A stretch of 64,000 nucleotides of DNA from an uncultured Paracoccaceae bacterium (GCA_947498985.1 CANMMF010000001.1:277501-341500), one strand, 5' to 3'. Positions 51,711-61,708 are shown, numbered from the stretch's first letter. The notes: a model not told the origin generated them from the letters alone. Numbers and translations: made by a program.

Positions 51711-53267
51711 ATGAAACCGATCCGCTTACTCTCAGGCGTGCTGACTGTCGGCTTCTGGACGCTGATGAGCCGTGTGCTGGGGGTGGTGCGCGAGGTCATG
51801 ATCCTCGGCCTGATCGGGCCCGGCCCGGTGATGGATGCCTTTGTCGCCGCCTTCCGCCTGCCCAACATGTTCCGCCGGTTCTTTGCCGAAGGCGCGTTCA
51901 ACGCCGCCTTCGTGCCGCTCTTTTCGAAGAAATACGAAGGTGAGGAAGACCCGCTCATCTTTGCCCGAGACGCGATGAACGGGCTCGCCTTCGTGCTGCT
52001 GATCCTGACCGGTGTCGCGCTGATCTTCATGCCCGCGCTGGTCTGGGCCACGGCGGGCGGCTTTGCCGGAGACGGGCGGTTCGATCTGACCATCGGCTAC
52101 GGGCGGATCATCTTTCCCTATATCCTCTTCATCTCGCTGGCCGCGCTCTTTTCCGGGGCGCTGAACGCCACCGGGCATTTTGCCGCCGCCGCAGCGGCGC
52201 CGGTGTTTCTCAACATTCTGGTCATCACTGCCATGGCCCTGGGCGCCTGGCTGGGCGGCGAGATCATCACCTGGCTTATCTGGACCATCCCTCTGGCCGG
52301 TGTCGTGCAGCTTGCGCTGGTCTGGGTCGCGGCGGAACGGGCGGGCGTGCGGCTGCGCCCCGGGCGGCCCCGGCTCACGCCCGACATGCGCAAGCTGTTT
52401 CGCATCGCGATCCCCGCGGCGCTGGCGGGCGGGGTCATGCAGGTCAACCTGCTGGTGGGCCAGCAGGTCGCCTCGCATTTCGACAAGGCCGTGGGCTGGC
52501 TTTACGCCGCCGACCGGCTTTACCAGCTGCCGCTGGGTGTGGTCGGCATCGCGGTGGGCATCGTGCTGCTGCCGGATCTCTCGCGCCGCCTGAAAGCGCA
52601 GGATGACGAGGGCGGGCGCGCTGCCTTTTCCCGCGCCGGAGAGCTGTCTCTGGCGCTGACCATCCCGTCTGCCGTGGCCCTCGTGGTGATCCCGCTGCCG
52701 CTGGTCTCGGTCCTGTTCGAGCGCGGCGCCACCGGTGCCGGCGATGTTGCGGCGATCGCGCTGGCGGTGGCGATCTACGGGCTGGGGCTGCCCGCTTTCG
52801 TGCTGCAAAAGGTGCTGCAACCGCTCTATTTCGCCCGCGAAGACACCGCGACGCCCTTCCGCTTTGCGGTGTACGCAATGGTCGTGAATGCGGTGGTGGC
52901 CATCGGGCTCGCGCCGTTCATCGGCTGGATCGCATCGGCCATCGCCACCACGCTTGCAGGTTGGACCATGGTCTGGCAGCTGGCGCGCGGCGCCCGCACC
53001 ATGGGGGACGTGGCGCAGTTCGACACCCGGTTCTTCACCCGGCTCTGGCGCGTCTGTGCGGCCTCGGCCCTGATGGGGGCCGCGCTCTGGGCCGGGCAGA
53101 CGGCGATGGCGGGCTGGCTTGCCACCTCCGGGTTCCGCTACGCGGCCCTTGCGCTTCTGATCGTCATCGGCATTGTCGCCTATGCTGTGGCAGGGCAAGT
53201 GCTCGGCGCGTTCAGCATGAGCGAAATGCGCGCAACTTTCCGCCGTGAACCGCGTAGGGAAACATGA
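51711..53267 (+). CDS. murJ: Lipid II flippase MurJ (MviN)
   Basis: A 518-residue polytopic membrane protein with about 14 segments. It begins with the MurJ hallmark SGVLTVGFWTLMSRVLGVVREVMILGLIG followed by FRLPNMFRRFFAEGAFNAAFVPLF. It flips lipid-linked peptidoglycan precursors across the inner membrane. The glnD-murJ proximity is usual in alphaproteobacteria. The ATG at 51711 starts the family sequence; an upstream in-frame codon is inside the exporter gene. Its stop overlaps the next start (ATGA). Confidence 0.96.
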   Translation: MKPIRLLSGVLTVGFWTLMSRVLGVVREVMILGLIGPGPVMDAFVAAFRLPNMFRRFFAEGAFNAAFVPLFSKKYEGEEDPLIFARDAMNGLAFVLLILTGVALIFMPALVWATAGGFAGDGRFDLTIGYGRIIFPYILFISLAALFSGALNATGHFAAAAAAPVFLNILVITAMALGAWLGGEIITWLIWTIPLAGVVQLALVWVAAERAGVRLRPGRPRLTPDMRKLFRIAIPAALAGGVMQVNLLVGQQVASHFDKAVGWLYAADRLYQLPLGVVGIAVGIVLLPDLSRRLKAQDDEGGRAAFSRAGELSLALTIPSAVALVVIPLPLVSVLFERGATGAGDVAAIALAVAIYGLGLPAFVLQKVLQPLYFAREDTATPFRFAVYAMVVNAVVAIGLAPFIGWIASAIATTLAGWTMVWQLARGARTMGDVAQFDTRFFTRLWRVCAASALMGAALWAGQTAMAGWLATSGFRYAALALLIVIGIVAYAVAGQVLGAFSMSEMRATFRREPRRET

Positions 53268-54751
53268 CCATCACGCCTCTCATCACCGCTGAAGAAGGAT
53301 TCCCGGCGCTGGAGCGGCTGGTCGCCTCGGCGAAATCCGAGCTCCTGCTGTCCTATCGGCTGTTCGATCCCGACACCCGGCTGCGCGAACCGCGGCTGAC
53401 CGAGCGCGGGCTCGAGACCTGGGCCGACCTCATCGCCTGGGTGACGCGGCGCGGCGTGAAGCTGCGCTTTTTGATGACCGATTTCGACCCGCTTTTCACC
53501 ATTGAGCTGCACCGGATGGCCTGGCGCAACGCCTCGGGCTTTGCCGATGTGGTGCAGGGTGACGCGCAGGTCCTCGTGGCGCCGCATGGTCAGCGCGCCG
53601 GGCGGCTCTGGCACTTGCTGATGGCTCCGAAACTGCTCGGCATCCTGCGCGAGCTGCGCGCCGAAGACCCGACAAAGCTGACCCCGGTGCAACGCCGCAT
53701 CCTCGAACGGGGTGTCGAGCTGCGCCCGGTGACCGTGCACCAGAAATTCGCCATTGCCGACGGCACCTCCTGCATCATCGGCGGTCTGGATATCGACGAG
53801 CGGCGCTTTGACACCGCCGATCACGACCGTCATCCGACCCAGACCTGGCATGACGTGTCCGTGGTGCTCAGGGACGAGGACTTCGCAGGCGCCCTGCGCG
53901 GCCATTTCGCCGAATGCTGGAACGCGGCGATAGATGCCGGGGCCGCGGTTCTGGCCGATCCGCCGGTCCGGATGGACACCTCCAAGCGCCCGCAAAGCCG
54001 CGATGACCTGCGGCTCTTGCGTACCATTTCGACGCCGCGGACCGGTGCGACGCGGCTTGGTCCCTCGCCGCATGTGCGCGACCACGATGTCCTGGTGCCG
54101 AAGCTTTTCGAGGAAGCGCAGCGCTACATCTATATCGAGACGCAGTTCCTGCGCCACGCGCCGCTGATCGACACGCTTTGCGACGTGTCGGTGGGCGCGC
54201 CGGAGCTTGAGGTGATCATCCTGCTGCCCGCAGCCCCCGAACGCGTGTTGTTCGACGGCGACGATGGCTGGAATGCGCGCCACGCGCATGGTCTGCAGGT
54301 GCGCGCGCTCGACAGGCTGCGCCGCGCCTTCGGGCATCGACTGTCCATCGTCACCCCGGCCCAGCCCGCGCCGTCGCCGGAAGACAGTCCCGAAGTCGAG
54401 GGCGCGGGGCCGGTCTATGTGCATTCCAAGGTGTTGGTGATCGACGACCGGCTGGCGCTTGTGGGATCGGCCAATCTCAACGGCCGCTCGCTGCGCTGGG
54501 ACAGCGAAGCCTCGATCCTCGTGCGCAACTCCGATTTTGCCAGAACATTGCAGCGCCGTCTGGCGGAGAAGTGGCTGGGCGACGGGCTGGGCGAGCGCGA
54601 CCCGCGCCGCGCGGCGACCTGGACCGGTGTGGCAGAGGCCAATGCCGCCGCCAGGCCGGAAGACCGCACCGGTTTTCTGGTGCCCTACCCGCTGGAACGC
54701 TCGCGTCAGTTCGCGCGCAAGATGTGGATCCTGCCCAACGACATGTTCTGA
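53264..54751 (+). CDS. Phospholipase D-like protein with two HKD motifs
   Basis: A 495-residue soluble protein with two HxKx4D motifs: HQKFAIAD at 159-166 with GGLDI following, and HSKVLVID at 387-394 followed by GSANLNGRSL. These pair to make one active site in phospholipase D and cardiolipin synthase enzymes. There is no N-terminal membrane segment like that of cardiolipin synthase, so a phosphodiesterase acting on lipids or other phosphodiesters is more likely. It overlaps murJ by 4 nt (ATGA). Confidence 0.92.
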   Translation: MTITPLITAEEGFPALERLVASAKSELLLSYRLFDPDTRLREPRLTERGLETWADLIAWVTRRGVKLRFLMTDFDPLFTIELHRMAWRNASGFADVVQGDAQVLVAPHGQRAGRLWHLLMAPKLLGILRELRAEDPTKLTPVQRRILERGVELRPVTVHQKFAIADGTSCIIGGLDIDERRFDTADHDRHPTQTWHDVSVVLRDEDFAGALRGHFAECWNAAIDAGAAVLADPPVRMDTSKRPQSRDDLRLLRTISTPRTGATRLGPSPHVRDHDVLVPKLFEEAQRYIYIETQFLRHAPLIDTLCDVSVGAPELEVIILLPAAPERVLFDGDDGWNARHAHGLQVRALDRLRRAFGHRLSIVTPAQPAPSPEDSPEVEGAGPVYVHSKVLVIDDRLALVGSANLNGRSLRWDSEASILVRNSDFARTLQRRLAEKWLGDGLGERDPRRAATWTGVAEANAAARPEDRTGFLVPYPLERSRQFARKMWILPNDMF

Positions 54752-54767
54752 GCGCGCCGGGCGCTCA
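54749..54767. terminator. Hairpin shared by two convergent stop codons
   Basis: TGAGCGC (54749-54755) pairs perfectly with GCGCTCA (54761-54767). The first three bases are the stop of the phospholipase D-like gene; the last three are the reverse complement of the EamA gene stop. It may act as a weak bidirectional terminator, though T runs are poor. Confidence 0.4.
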
Positions 54768-55679
54768 GCCGTTTGGCGTCATGGTCGGGCGCGCCTTGCC
54801 GCGCTGCAGGCCAAGCTGGCGTTCGCGCCAGATGATGATCACCCCCGCCAGCATCACGATGGCCGACCCGGCAAGCACCATGGCGGTGGGGACCTCGTCG
54901 AAAAAGACCATGCCGAAGACGATTGCAAACAGGATCGAGGCATAGTCGAACGGCGCCAGCACCGCAGCCTCCGCCAGCCGGTAGGCCGATGTGAGCAGGA
55001 TCTGCGCCACACCGCCGATGAGCCCGGCACCGATCAGCAACAGCACCGGGATCCAGCCCGGCCAGGCCCAGCCGAAGGGGATCGTGACCAGCGCCAGCAG
55101 GCTCGCGGTCAGGGAGAAGTAGAACACGATGGCCGAGGTTTCCTCGGTCGCCACCAGCCGCCGGATATGGATCTGCGACAAGGCCCGCAGGACCGCAGAG
55201 AGCAGCACAAATGTCACGCCAAGCGCGGCGGTGCCGCCGAACTGCTCGAGCGTCAGGCGCGGCCAGAGCACGATGGCCACCCCCACCATGCCGAGCGCTA
55301 CCGCGGAAAGGCGAAAGACGCGCAGCCGCTCGCCCAGCAGCAACGCCGCGAAGATCACCGTCATCAGCGGCGCGGCATAGCCCAGCGCGGTCACTTCGGG
55401 CAGCGGCAGCAAACCCAGCGCGGCAAAGCCGAACCCCATGGCAGAGACCCCGATCAACCCGCGCCAGACATGGCCCATCGGGCGTTTGACGCGCAGGCCG
55501 GTCATCATGTCGCCGCGCCAGATCAACCAGCCGAGAATGACCGGAATGGCAAAGAACGACCGGAAGAACACCGCCTGTCCGGGCGGCACGTATTGCGACG
55601 TGGCCTTGATCAGCGCGGCCATGATCGTGAACAGAAAGACCGACGAGAGTTTGAGCGCAATGCCGCGCATCGGGGACAT
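54765..55679 (-). CDS. EamA-family (DMT) transporter
   Basis: A 304-residue membrane protein with about ten hydrophobic helices in two EamA halves: the first contains PGQAVFFRSFFAIPVILGWL and LPLPEVTALGYAAPLMTVIFAALLLGERL, the second TSAYRLAEAAVLAPFDYASILFAIVFGMVFFDE. Such drug/metabolite carriers move amino acids, nucleobases or other small molecules; substrate unknown. AAAGGACACCCC precedes the ATG at 55679. Confidence 0.92.
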   Translation of the reverse strand: MSPMRGIALKLSSVFLFTIMAALIKATSQYVPPGQAVFFRSFFAIPVILGWLIWRGDMMTGLRVKRPMGHVWRGLIGVSAMGFGFAALGLLPLPEVTALGYAAPLMTVIFAALLLGERLRVFRLSAVALGMVGVAIVLWPRLTLEQFGGTAALGVTFVLLSAVLRALSQIHIRRLVATEETSAIVFYFSLTASLLALVTIPFGWAWPGWIPVLLLIGAGLIGGVAQILLTSAYRLAEAAVLAPFDYASILFAIVFGMVFFDEVPTAMVLAGSAIVMLAGVIIIWRERQLGLQRGKARPTMTPNG

Positions 55680-55738
55680 GGGGTGTCCTTTCGGGGGATG
55701 GCGCGACCTTGGACCGGGCAGCCCGTCGCGTCAATCGA

Positions 55739-55762
55739 CGCGGTGCCGGATCCGGCACCGCG
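55739..55762. repeat. 24-bp perfect palindrome with a second hairpin nearby
   Basis: The 24 bases at 55739-55762 are exactly self-complementary, centred on GGATCC. Beside it, CCCGC (55772-55776) and GCGGG (55788-55792) flank the palindrome ACAGGCCTGT (55778-55787). They fill the gap between two minus-strand genes. No T run follows on the minus strand, so this may be a terminator, mRNA end-stabiliser or protein site. Confidence 0.65.
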
Positions 55763-55797
55763 CGGGCCGCACCCGCGACAGGCCTGTGCGGGCAGGC

Positions 55798-56175
55798 TCA
55801 GGTGGTCTCCAGGCAGTGGCGGCGGAATGCGCGCTTGAGCATGTCAAGCTCGGCGCGCAAAAGCTCCACCTCGGCGCGGATGTCATCGCCCAGCACCTCG
55901 CCGGCGATCAGTGTGAAGCTGTCGAGCACCGTGTCGTCGAACGCGTCGCGGATGAGAAAGGTCTGCACCCCGTCGCCCAGCGCCTCGACCGGCACCGGGA
56001 TCTGGACCACCCAGCGCCCGTCCTGACCGGTTTCGGCCAGGCTCACACCGCGCACCGGCATGTCATGCAGGGTCACCGCCACTTCGGGCGCGGGCGTGCT
56101 GGGGCTGTCAGCCATCAGCAACCCTTCCCAGACGCCTTCCTTGAAACGGGTCTTGGTCAGCGTGTAGGCGCTCAT
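55798..56175 (-). CDS. Conserved-looking 125-residue protein of unknown function
   Basis: A cytoplasmic acidic protein. It starts MSAYTLTKTRFKEGVWEGLL, has a central beta-rich part (VAVTLHDMPVRGVSLAE ... RWVVQIPVPVEALGDGVQTFLI) and ends in a helix (RAEVELLRAELDMLKRAFRRHCLE) that could dimerise as a coiled coil. I do not recognise the family. It is 31 nt downstream of the 257-residue gene on the same strand, suggesting a shared transcript. Confidence 0.78.
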   Translation of the reverse strand: MSAYTLTKTRFKEGVWEGLLMADSPSTPAPEVAVTLHDMPVRGVSLAETGQDGRWVVQIPVPVEALGDGVQTFLIRDAFDDTVLDSFTLIAGEVLGDDIRAEVELLRAELDMLKRAFRRHCLETT

Positions 56176-56206
56176 GTCGCGAAATCCTCTCTTGCCCCGG
56201 CCATGC

Positions 56207-56980
56207 TCACAGCTCCGCGCGCTTGCGGCGCGAGAATGTCAGATCGCGCAGGATGACCTGGTTCATCTGCGGCCCCTCGAAGATGATGTCGAGCCACATC
56301 CGCTCCACCCGCTTTTCGTTGAGCTTGGTATAGGCCAGATCGAACTCGACGCGGATCGCGTCCTCGTGGAGCGGCAGTTCGCGCACGATCTGTTCGGTAT
56401 TGGGGCCGTGCTTGATGTTGAGACGGGCGAATATCTCCAGCGGTTTTTCCATCTCCACAATTGTGTCGATGCGCACCAGATGTTTGCGGCGCAGCCCGGC
56501 GCTGGCCTCCTCCGGCAGGTCGACTGCGACCGACAGGTAAGAGCCGGTGAAGCGAAAGACATCCATGCGCAACCCGTAAGCGGCCAGATCGGCCTCACGC
56601 GTGTTGCGCAACTGGCGCAGCGTCAGTTCCGACTGCGCGCAATCGTGAAACAGCGTCACCTCGCGGCCCAGCATGGATTTCGATTGCACCGACGACATGC
56701 CGGGTACCGAAAGCGGGCCGCACCAAAGCTCCGGTCGCCAGGCCCAGTCGGATTCGGCGGGGCGCGGAAAGCTCTGGTTGCCGACAATCGGCAGCGCCAG
56801 CCGCGCGTCGGAGACATGGATGAACTGGTCGATCTGGGCCTTGAGCTTGCGCGCCATGCTGCGTTGCCGCCGCAACTCCGGCAGATCGGTCTGCGTGGCG
56901 GCCTGCGCGGTCCGCGTCCAGCGGCGCAACGCGCCGGTCTGCAACGCGCGGTCGAGAAGCCCCAGTTTTTCGCCTGCCAT
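56207..56980 (-). CDS. 257-residue protein of unknown function
   Basis: A soluble protein, helical and basic at the start (KLGLLDRALQTGALRRWTRTAQAA, then ELRRQRSMARKLKAQIDQFIHVSDARL), then mainly beta-like (YGLRMDVFRFTGSYLSVAVDLPEEA; RIDTIVEMEKPLEIFARLNIKHGPN). It resembles uncharacterised Rhodobacterales proteins, possibly DUF6478, though I am not certain of that name. No enzyme motif, signal or membrane segment is visible. It is followed closely by the 125-residue gene. Confidence 0.78.
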   Translation of the reverse strand: MAGEKLGLLDRALQTGALRRWTRTAQAATQTDLPELRRQRSMARKLKAQIDQFIHVSDARLALPIVGNQSFPRPAESDWAWRPELWCGPLSVPGMSSVQSKSMLGREVTLFHDCAQSELTLRQLRNTREADLAAYGLRMDVFRFTGSYLSVAVDLPEEASAGLRRKHLVRIDTIVEMEKPLEIFARLNIKHGPNTEQIVRELPLHEDAIRVEFDLAYTKLNEKRVERMWLDIIFEGPQMNQVILRDLTFSRRKRAEL

Positions 56981-57084
56981 GGGTGTCTGCCTGCCTTCGA
57001 TCCTGAGTCCGGGCCGGACCCTTTGCCCGCGCGTCTCTGGCCAACAGTCCCGCTATCGGGAGCCGCGACGCGTCTTCGGGATCA

Positions 57085-57840
57085 TTATGGCAAATCCTGA
57101 CGATTGAATAAACGCCCAAGAAATCCGTTTTGCGCCTGTTTTTGCGGTGCCGCCTGCGCGCCCCCGGCCCCACCGGGCGACAGCGACGCAATGATCCCGC
57201 GCATATCGGCAAGCCGTGCCCCTCCGTCGGGGCCCACAAGCGGGCTGCCCCGGGGCGCATACAGTGCCAGTCCGACGAGGTGATCGCCCTGCACGAAGAC
57301 GCCGCGCCAGTGACGGGGATCGCCGCCCGCGAGCGAGCGCGTGCCGCCTTCGGCGAGATTGGCCATCACCAGCCCGTCTTCGCTGCTCCCCGCGATCAGG
57401 TCGGACCCGGCAAAAAGCGCGAGCTCCCGCGGGCTCGGCAGATCGAGCGCGCCGCCGCGCGCGCCCACAGTAACGGTCAGCATCATCGGGCGCACGTCGC
57501 CGCCGACCCGGCCCCCCGACAGGATCGAACAGGACGCCACCACCGCAAAACCCCGCTCCGGGCTGGTCTGCCGCGTGGTGGGGTCGATGCAATATCCCTC
57601 CGGCCCCGCAACCACCACTTCGCCGCCGGCAAGGCCGATGCGCGCAAGCGGCGTCGGCATGCGCGGCCGCGTCCGGCTGTCGTCGCCCGCCCTTTCGGAC
57701 GGGTCGAGCAGACCTGCCAGAAAGCCGCGCGCCGGTGGCGTGGCCTGGGCGTCCCCGGTGGAAGGGGCCGACAGCTCCGCCGCGCAGCCCGCCAACAGCA
57801 GAACGCTCAGCAAACCCGCAGCAAAACCTGTTCCGGACAT
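57085..57840 (-). CDS. Putative lipoprotein of unknown function
   Basis: A 251-residue protein with a lipoprotein signal: LLSVLLLAGC with Cys19. The mature part contains a D-P-S-E-R linker, a region GEVVVAGPEGYCIDPTTRQTSPERGFAVVASCSIL with two cysteines that could pair, and a Gly/Ala-rich tail ending LGRLFNRQDLP. I recognise no named family. It lies only 5 nt upstream of the ilvD stop, that is just downstream of ilvD on the same strand, so it may be co-transcribed with it. Confidence 0.8.
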   Translation of the reverse strand: MSGTGFAAGLLSVLLLAGCAAELSAPSTGDAQATPPARGFLAGLLDPSERAGDDSRTRPRMPTPLARIGLAGGEVVVAGPEGYCIDPTTRQTSPERGFAVVASCSILSGGRVGGDVRPMMLTVTVGARGGALDLPSPRELALFAGSDLIAGSSEDGLVMANLAEGGTRSLAGGDPRHWRGVFVQGDHLVGLALYAPRGSPLVGPDGGARLADMRGIIASLSPGGAGGAQAAPQKQAQNGFLGRLFNRQDLP

Positions 57841-57845
57841 GCCGA

Positions 57846-59609
57846 TCAGAGATCCGCGTAGACGTGTTTTTCGGCCTCGGCGCCGGGATGGGTCACGGCG
57901 CCTTTATAGGTCGGCCCGACCAGCTGCGCGTATTTCCACAAGGCACCGGAGGCGTAGATCGTCTCGCGCGGGCCGGACCAGGTCTCCTTGCGCCTGGCCA
58001 GCTCATCCTCGCTCAGATCGACCGAGAGCACACCCGACACCGCGTCGATGGTGATCATGTCGCCGTTCTGCAGCAGGGCGATCGGGCCACAATGGGCCGC
58101 TTCGGGACCGACATGGCCAACGCAGAACCCTCGTGTGGCCCCCGAAAACCGGCCATCGGTGATCAATGCGACCTTCTTGCCCATGCCCTGCCCCGAGAGC
58201 GCCGCCGTGGTGGCCAGCATCTCGCGCATACCCGGGCCACCGGCGGGGCCTTCGTTGCGGATCACGATCACTTCGCCTTCCTCATAGCCGCGCGCCTTGA
58301 CCGCGGCAAAGGCGTCTTCTTCGCATTCGAAGACCCGCGCAGGGCCGGTAAAGACCTGATCCTCGGCGGAAATTCCCGCAACCTTCACGATGGCGCCTTC
58401 GGGTGCCAGGTTGCCCTTGAGACCCACCACGCCACCGGTCTTGGTGAGCGGGTTGTCCACAGGGTAGATTACCTTGCCATCCGCCTTGCGCGTGACCTTG
58501 TCGAGCTCCTCGGCAACGGAATTGCCCGAGGCGGTCATGCAGTCTTCATGGATCAGACCGGCGCGGCGCAATTCGTTCATTACCACCGGCAGACCTCCGG
58601 ATTCGTAAAGATCCTTGGCGACATATTGCCCGCCGGGCTTGAGATCGACGAAGTAGGGTGTGTCGCGGAAGATCTCACAGACATCGTCAAGAAAGAAGTC
58701 GATCCCCGCCTCATGCGCAATCGCGGGCAGATGCAGCCCGGCATTGGTCGACCCGCCAGTGCAGGCCACGACGCGCGCGGCGTTCTCGAGGCTCTGACGG
58801 GTGACGATGTCGCGGGCGCGGATATTGCGCTCCACCAGATCCATGACCGACCGGCCCGAGGCCTCGCCATACTGGTCGCGGCTCTCGTAAGGCGCGGGCA
58901 TGCCGGAGCTGTTGAAAAGCGCCAGACCAATCGCCTCGGAGACGCAGGCCATGGTGTTGGCGGTGAACTGGCCGCCGCAGGCCCCGGCAGAAGGGCAGGC
59001 CACACGCTCGAGCATGTCGAGCGCGGCATCGGAAAGCTCATCGTTCTGGTGACGGCCGACCGCTTCGAACATGTCCTGCACGGTCAGATCGCGGGTGCGG
59101 AAATCCTCGGGGATCTCCTCGACCTGCGGCGCCTTGCCGGGCAGGATCGAACCGCCATAGATGAAGACCGACGGTACGTTGAGACGCACCATCGCCATCA
59201 TCATCCCCGGCAGCGACTTGTCGCAGCCCGCCAGCCCGACAATGGCGTCGTAGCAATGACCGCGCATGGTCAGCTCCACCGTGTCGGCGATGGCCTCGCG
59301 GCTGGCCAGCGACGAGCGCATGCCCTCATGGCCCATGGCGATGCCGTCGGTGACCGTGATTGTGGTGAACTCGCGCGGGGTGCCGAAGGCCTGCTTGACC
59401 CCCATCTTGACCGCCTGCGCCTGACGGTTCAGCGCGATGTTGCAGGGCGCAGCCTCGTTCCAGCAGGTCGCGACACCCACCAGCGGCTGGTGAATTTCTT
59501 CCTCGGTCATGCCCATCGCATAGTAGTAGGAGCGGTGCGGCGCGCGCTCTGGCCCTTCGGTCACGTGACGGCTGGGCAATTTTGACTTGTCGAACGGACG
59601 CTTGAGCAT
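57846..59609 (-). CDS. ilvD: Dihydroxy-acid dehydratase
   Basis: A 587-residue iron-sulfur dehydratase of branched-chain amino acid and CoA-precursor synthesis. Cluster cysteines are in [22 protein letters not shown] and the third block [15 protein letters not shown]. The C-terminal [20 protein letters not shown] is typical. GGGAGGAGCCGAG precedes the ATG at 59609; a longer frame from 59687 lacks support. Length is slightly above average. Confidence 0.97.
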   Translation of the reverse strand: MLKRPFDKSKLPSRHVTEGPERAPHRSYYYAMGMTEEEIHQPLVGVATCWNEAAPCNIALNRQAQAVKMGVKQAFGTPREFTTITVTDGIAMGHEGMRSSLASREAIADTVELTMRGHCYDAIVGLAGCDKSLPGMMMAMVRLNVPSVFIYGGSILPGKAPQVEEIPEDFRTRDLTVQDMFEAVGRHQNDELSDAALDMLERVACPSAGACGGQFTANTMACVSEAIGLALFNSSGMPAPYESRDQYGEASGRSVMDLVERNIRARDIVTRQSLENAARVVACTGGSTNAGLHLPAIAHEAGIDFFLDDVCEIFRDTPYFVDLKPGGQYVAKDLYESGGLPVVMNELRRAGLIHEDCMTASGNSVAEELDKVTRKADGKVIYPVDNPLTKTGGVVGLKGNLAPEGAIVKVAGISAEDQVFTGPARVFECEEDAFAAVKARGYEEGEVIVIRNEGPAGGPGMREMLATTAALSGQGMGKKVALITDGRFSGATRGFCVGHVGPEAAHCGPIALLQNGDMITIDAVSGVLSVDLSEDELARRKETWSGPRETIYASGALWKYAQLVGPTYKGAVTHPGAEAEKHVYADL

Positions 59610-59809
59610 CTCGGCTCCTCCCTCGGAATGTGTTGCAATCCGGAATAGCGAAGGGTTGGGGGCCGGGCAAGAGGAAGGGCAGGCCACCCGAAACCAGCCC
59701 GCCGCGGCCCGGCGCGGGTGGCCAGCGCACCGGCAGGGCGGATCGCCGGTCCGGAGAGGGTGCTGCGTTTGAGGGAAGACGCAGCGCGCATGGCACGCTA
59801 TGAGGCGCC

Positions 59810-60712
59810 ATGGCCCGGCCCGATCCCTACGATGCCTTCGAGGCGATGATTGCCCCGGCGCGCCACCGCCCGGAGATCTGGCGCGTGGTGTTGGGCGTCA
59901 TGCTGGCGTTTTCCGCCACCTTCTTCGTGGTGAGCGGTGTTCTGGAATTTGCCCGTCTGGTGATGGCGCCCGGGGACTTCATGCGCTTTGCCACCGCAGT
60001 GCAGACGGGCAGCACGCCGTTCGGGGTTCTGATGATCCTCGTTGCAACCGGCGCGATCGGCCTCTGCGCGATGATTGCGGTGCGGCTTCTGCATGACCGG
60101 CCGCCGGAAACCGTCTTTGGCCCGGTCCCGCGGGCCATCGCGCAGTTTTTCGGGGTGCTTTGGGCGGTTGCGCTGCTTTACATGGCGCTGAGCGTGCTTT
60201 TTTACCTCACCGATGACACGGCCCTGACGCCGGGTCTGCCGGTCGGGCAATGGGTGGCGTATCTCCCCCTGACGATCCTCGCCTTGCTGATCCAGACCGG
60301 TGGCGAAGAGGTGCTCTTTCGCGGCTACCTGCAGCCGCAGTTTGCCGCGCTCTCGCGGAACCGTCTGGTGTGGATGGTGCTGCCCTCGGCGCTTTTCGGC
60401 GCGGTGCATTACGCGCCCGCGATCTATGGCACCAACGCGCCGGTCATCGCGCTCTGGGCCTTTGTCTTCGGCCTTGTGACCGCGGATCTGACGGCGCGGG
60501 CGGGCACCCTGGGTCCGGCGATGGCGCTGCATCTGGCCAACAATTTCTTTGCCATCGCCCTCACCTCGCTTGCGGGTGATCTCTCGGGTCTGGCCCTTTT
60601 TACACTGCCTTACGGGCCGGAGGACGAAGCGGCGATCCGCGCGGTGCTGCCTCTGGACTTCATCGGCATGCTCCTGTGCTGGCTGGCCGCCCGCATCGCG
60701 ATCCGCGCCTGA
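59810..60712 (+). CDS. CPBP family intramembrane metalloprotease-like protein
   Basis: A 300-residue membrane protein with about eight hydrophobic segments. The CPBP (CAAX protease and bacteriocin-processing) motifs are intact: EEVLFRGYL with Glu166-Glu167, a downstream His in FGAVHYAP, and HLANNF near residue 241. Substrates are unknown; family members process prenylated or bacteriocin-like peptides or act as immunity proteins. It is divergent from ilvD and 60 nt upstream of accD on the same strand. Confidence 0.92.
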   Translation: MARPDPYDAFEAMIAPARHRPEIWRVVLGVMLAFSATFFVVSGVLEFARLVMAPGDFMRFATAVQTGSTPFGVLMILVATGAIGLCAMIAVRLLHDRPPETVFGPVPRAIAQFFGVLWAVALLYMALSVLFYLTDDTALTPGLPVGQWVAYLPLTILALLIQTGGEEVLFRGYLQPQFAALSRNRLVWMVLPSALFGAVHYAPAIYGTNAPVIALWAFVFGLVTADLTARAGTLGPAMALHLANNFFAIALTSLAGDLSGLALFTLPYGPEDEAAIRAVLPLDFIGMLLCWLAARIAIRA

Positions 60713-60772
60713 TTGCATTTTCGCGGCGGCAGGCTTAAGTCAACGCCAACCGCCAAAAGCGCAAGGCCGCCC

Positions 60773-61708
60773 ATGAACTGGATCTCGAACTACGTCCGTC
60801 CGCGCATCAATTCGATCTTCTCGCGCCGCGAAGTGCCGGAAAATCTCTGGTCGAAATGCGACGATTGCGGGACGATGCTGTTTCACCGCGAGATCAGCGA
60901 CAACCTGTTTGTCTGCACAAACTGCGACCACCACATGCACATCACGCCGCGCGACCGCTTTGCCGCGCTGTTCGACGGCGGCGTCTATACCGAGGTCGAC
61001 GTGCCTGAACCGCTGTTCGACCCGCTGCAGTTTCGCGACCAGAAACGCTATCCCGACCGGATGAAGGCCGCGCAGCGGGCCACCGATGAAAAAGAGGCGA
61101 TGCTGGTTGTCCGGGGTGAGATCGGCCACACGCCCATCGTCGCGGCGGCGCAGGATTTCAGCTTCATGGGCGGATCGATGGGCATGTATGTCGGCAATGC
61201 CATCGTTGCCGCCGCGCAGGAGGCCGTGAAGCTGGGCCGCCCGCTTGTGCTCTTTTCAGCCGCCGGTGGCGCGCGCATGCAGGAGGGCATCCTGAGCCTG
61301 ATGCAGATGCCGCGCACCACGGTGGCGGTGCAGATGCTGAAAGAGGCGCGCCTGCCCTATATCGTCGTGCTCACCCATCCCACCACTGGCGGCGTCACCG
61401 CGTCTTATGCCATGCTGGGCGATATACATATCGCTGAACCCAACGCGCTCATCTGCTTTGCCGGGCCGCGGGTGATCGAACAGACGATCCGCGAAAAGCT
61501 GCCCGAGGGCTTTCAGCGCGCGGAATATCTGCTTGAGCATGGTATGCTCGACCGCGTGACCGACCGCCGGAAAATGCGCGAGGAACTGATTGTCGTGACC
61601 CGCATGCTGATGGGCCTGCCGCCCGCCACATGGGGCGATCTGCCCGCCCCGGCAGAGCCCGACAGCGCCGCGCCCGAGCGCCCGGAAGAGCGTGCCGCCG
61701 AGGAATGA
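60773..61708 (+). CDS. accD: Acetyl-CoA carboxylase carboxyltransferase subunit beta
   Basis: A 311-residue subunit. Its N-terminal zinc ribbon has Cys29, Cys32, Cys48 and Cys51 (KCDDCGTM and VCTNCDHH); the crotonase-fold domain follows (FSFMGGSMGMYVGNAIVAAAQEAV, SAAGGARMQEGILSLMQM, HPTTGGVTASYAMLGDIHIAEP). It makes malonyl-CoA with AccA. The ATG at 60773 begins the family sequence. The last codon overlaps folC (ATGA), a conserved alphaproteobacterial pair. Confidence 0.97.
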   Translation: MNWISNYVRPRINSIFSRREVPENLWSKCDDCGTMLFHREISDNLFVCTNCDHHMHITPRDRFAALFDGGVYTEVDVPEPLFDPLQFRDQKRYPDRMKAAQRATDEKEAMLVVRGEIGHTPIVAAAQDFSFMGGSMGMYVGNAIVAAAQEAVKLGRPLVLFSAAGGARMQEGILSLMQMPRTTVAVQMLKEARLPYIVVLTHPTTGGVTASYAMLGDIHIAEPNALICFAGPRVIEQTIREKLPEGFQRAEYLLEHGMLDRVTDRRKMREELIVVTRMLMGLPPATWGDLPAPAEPDSAAPERPEERAAEE

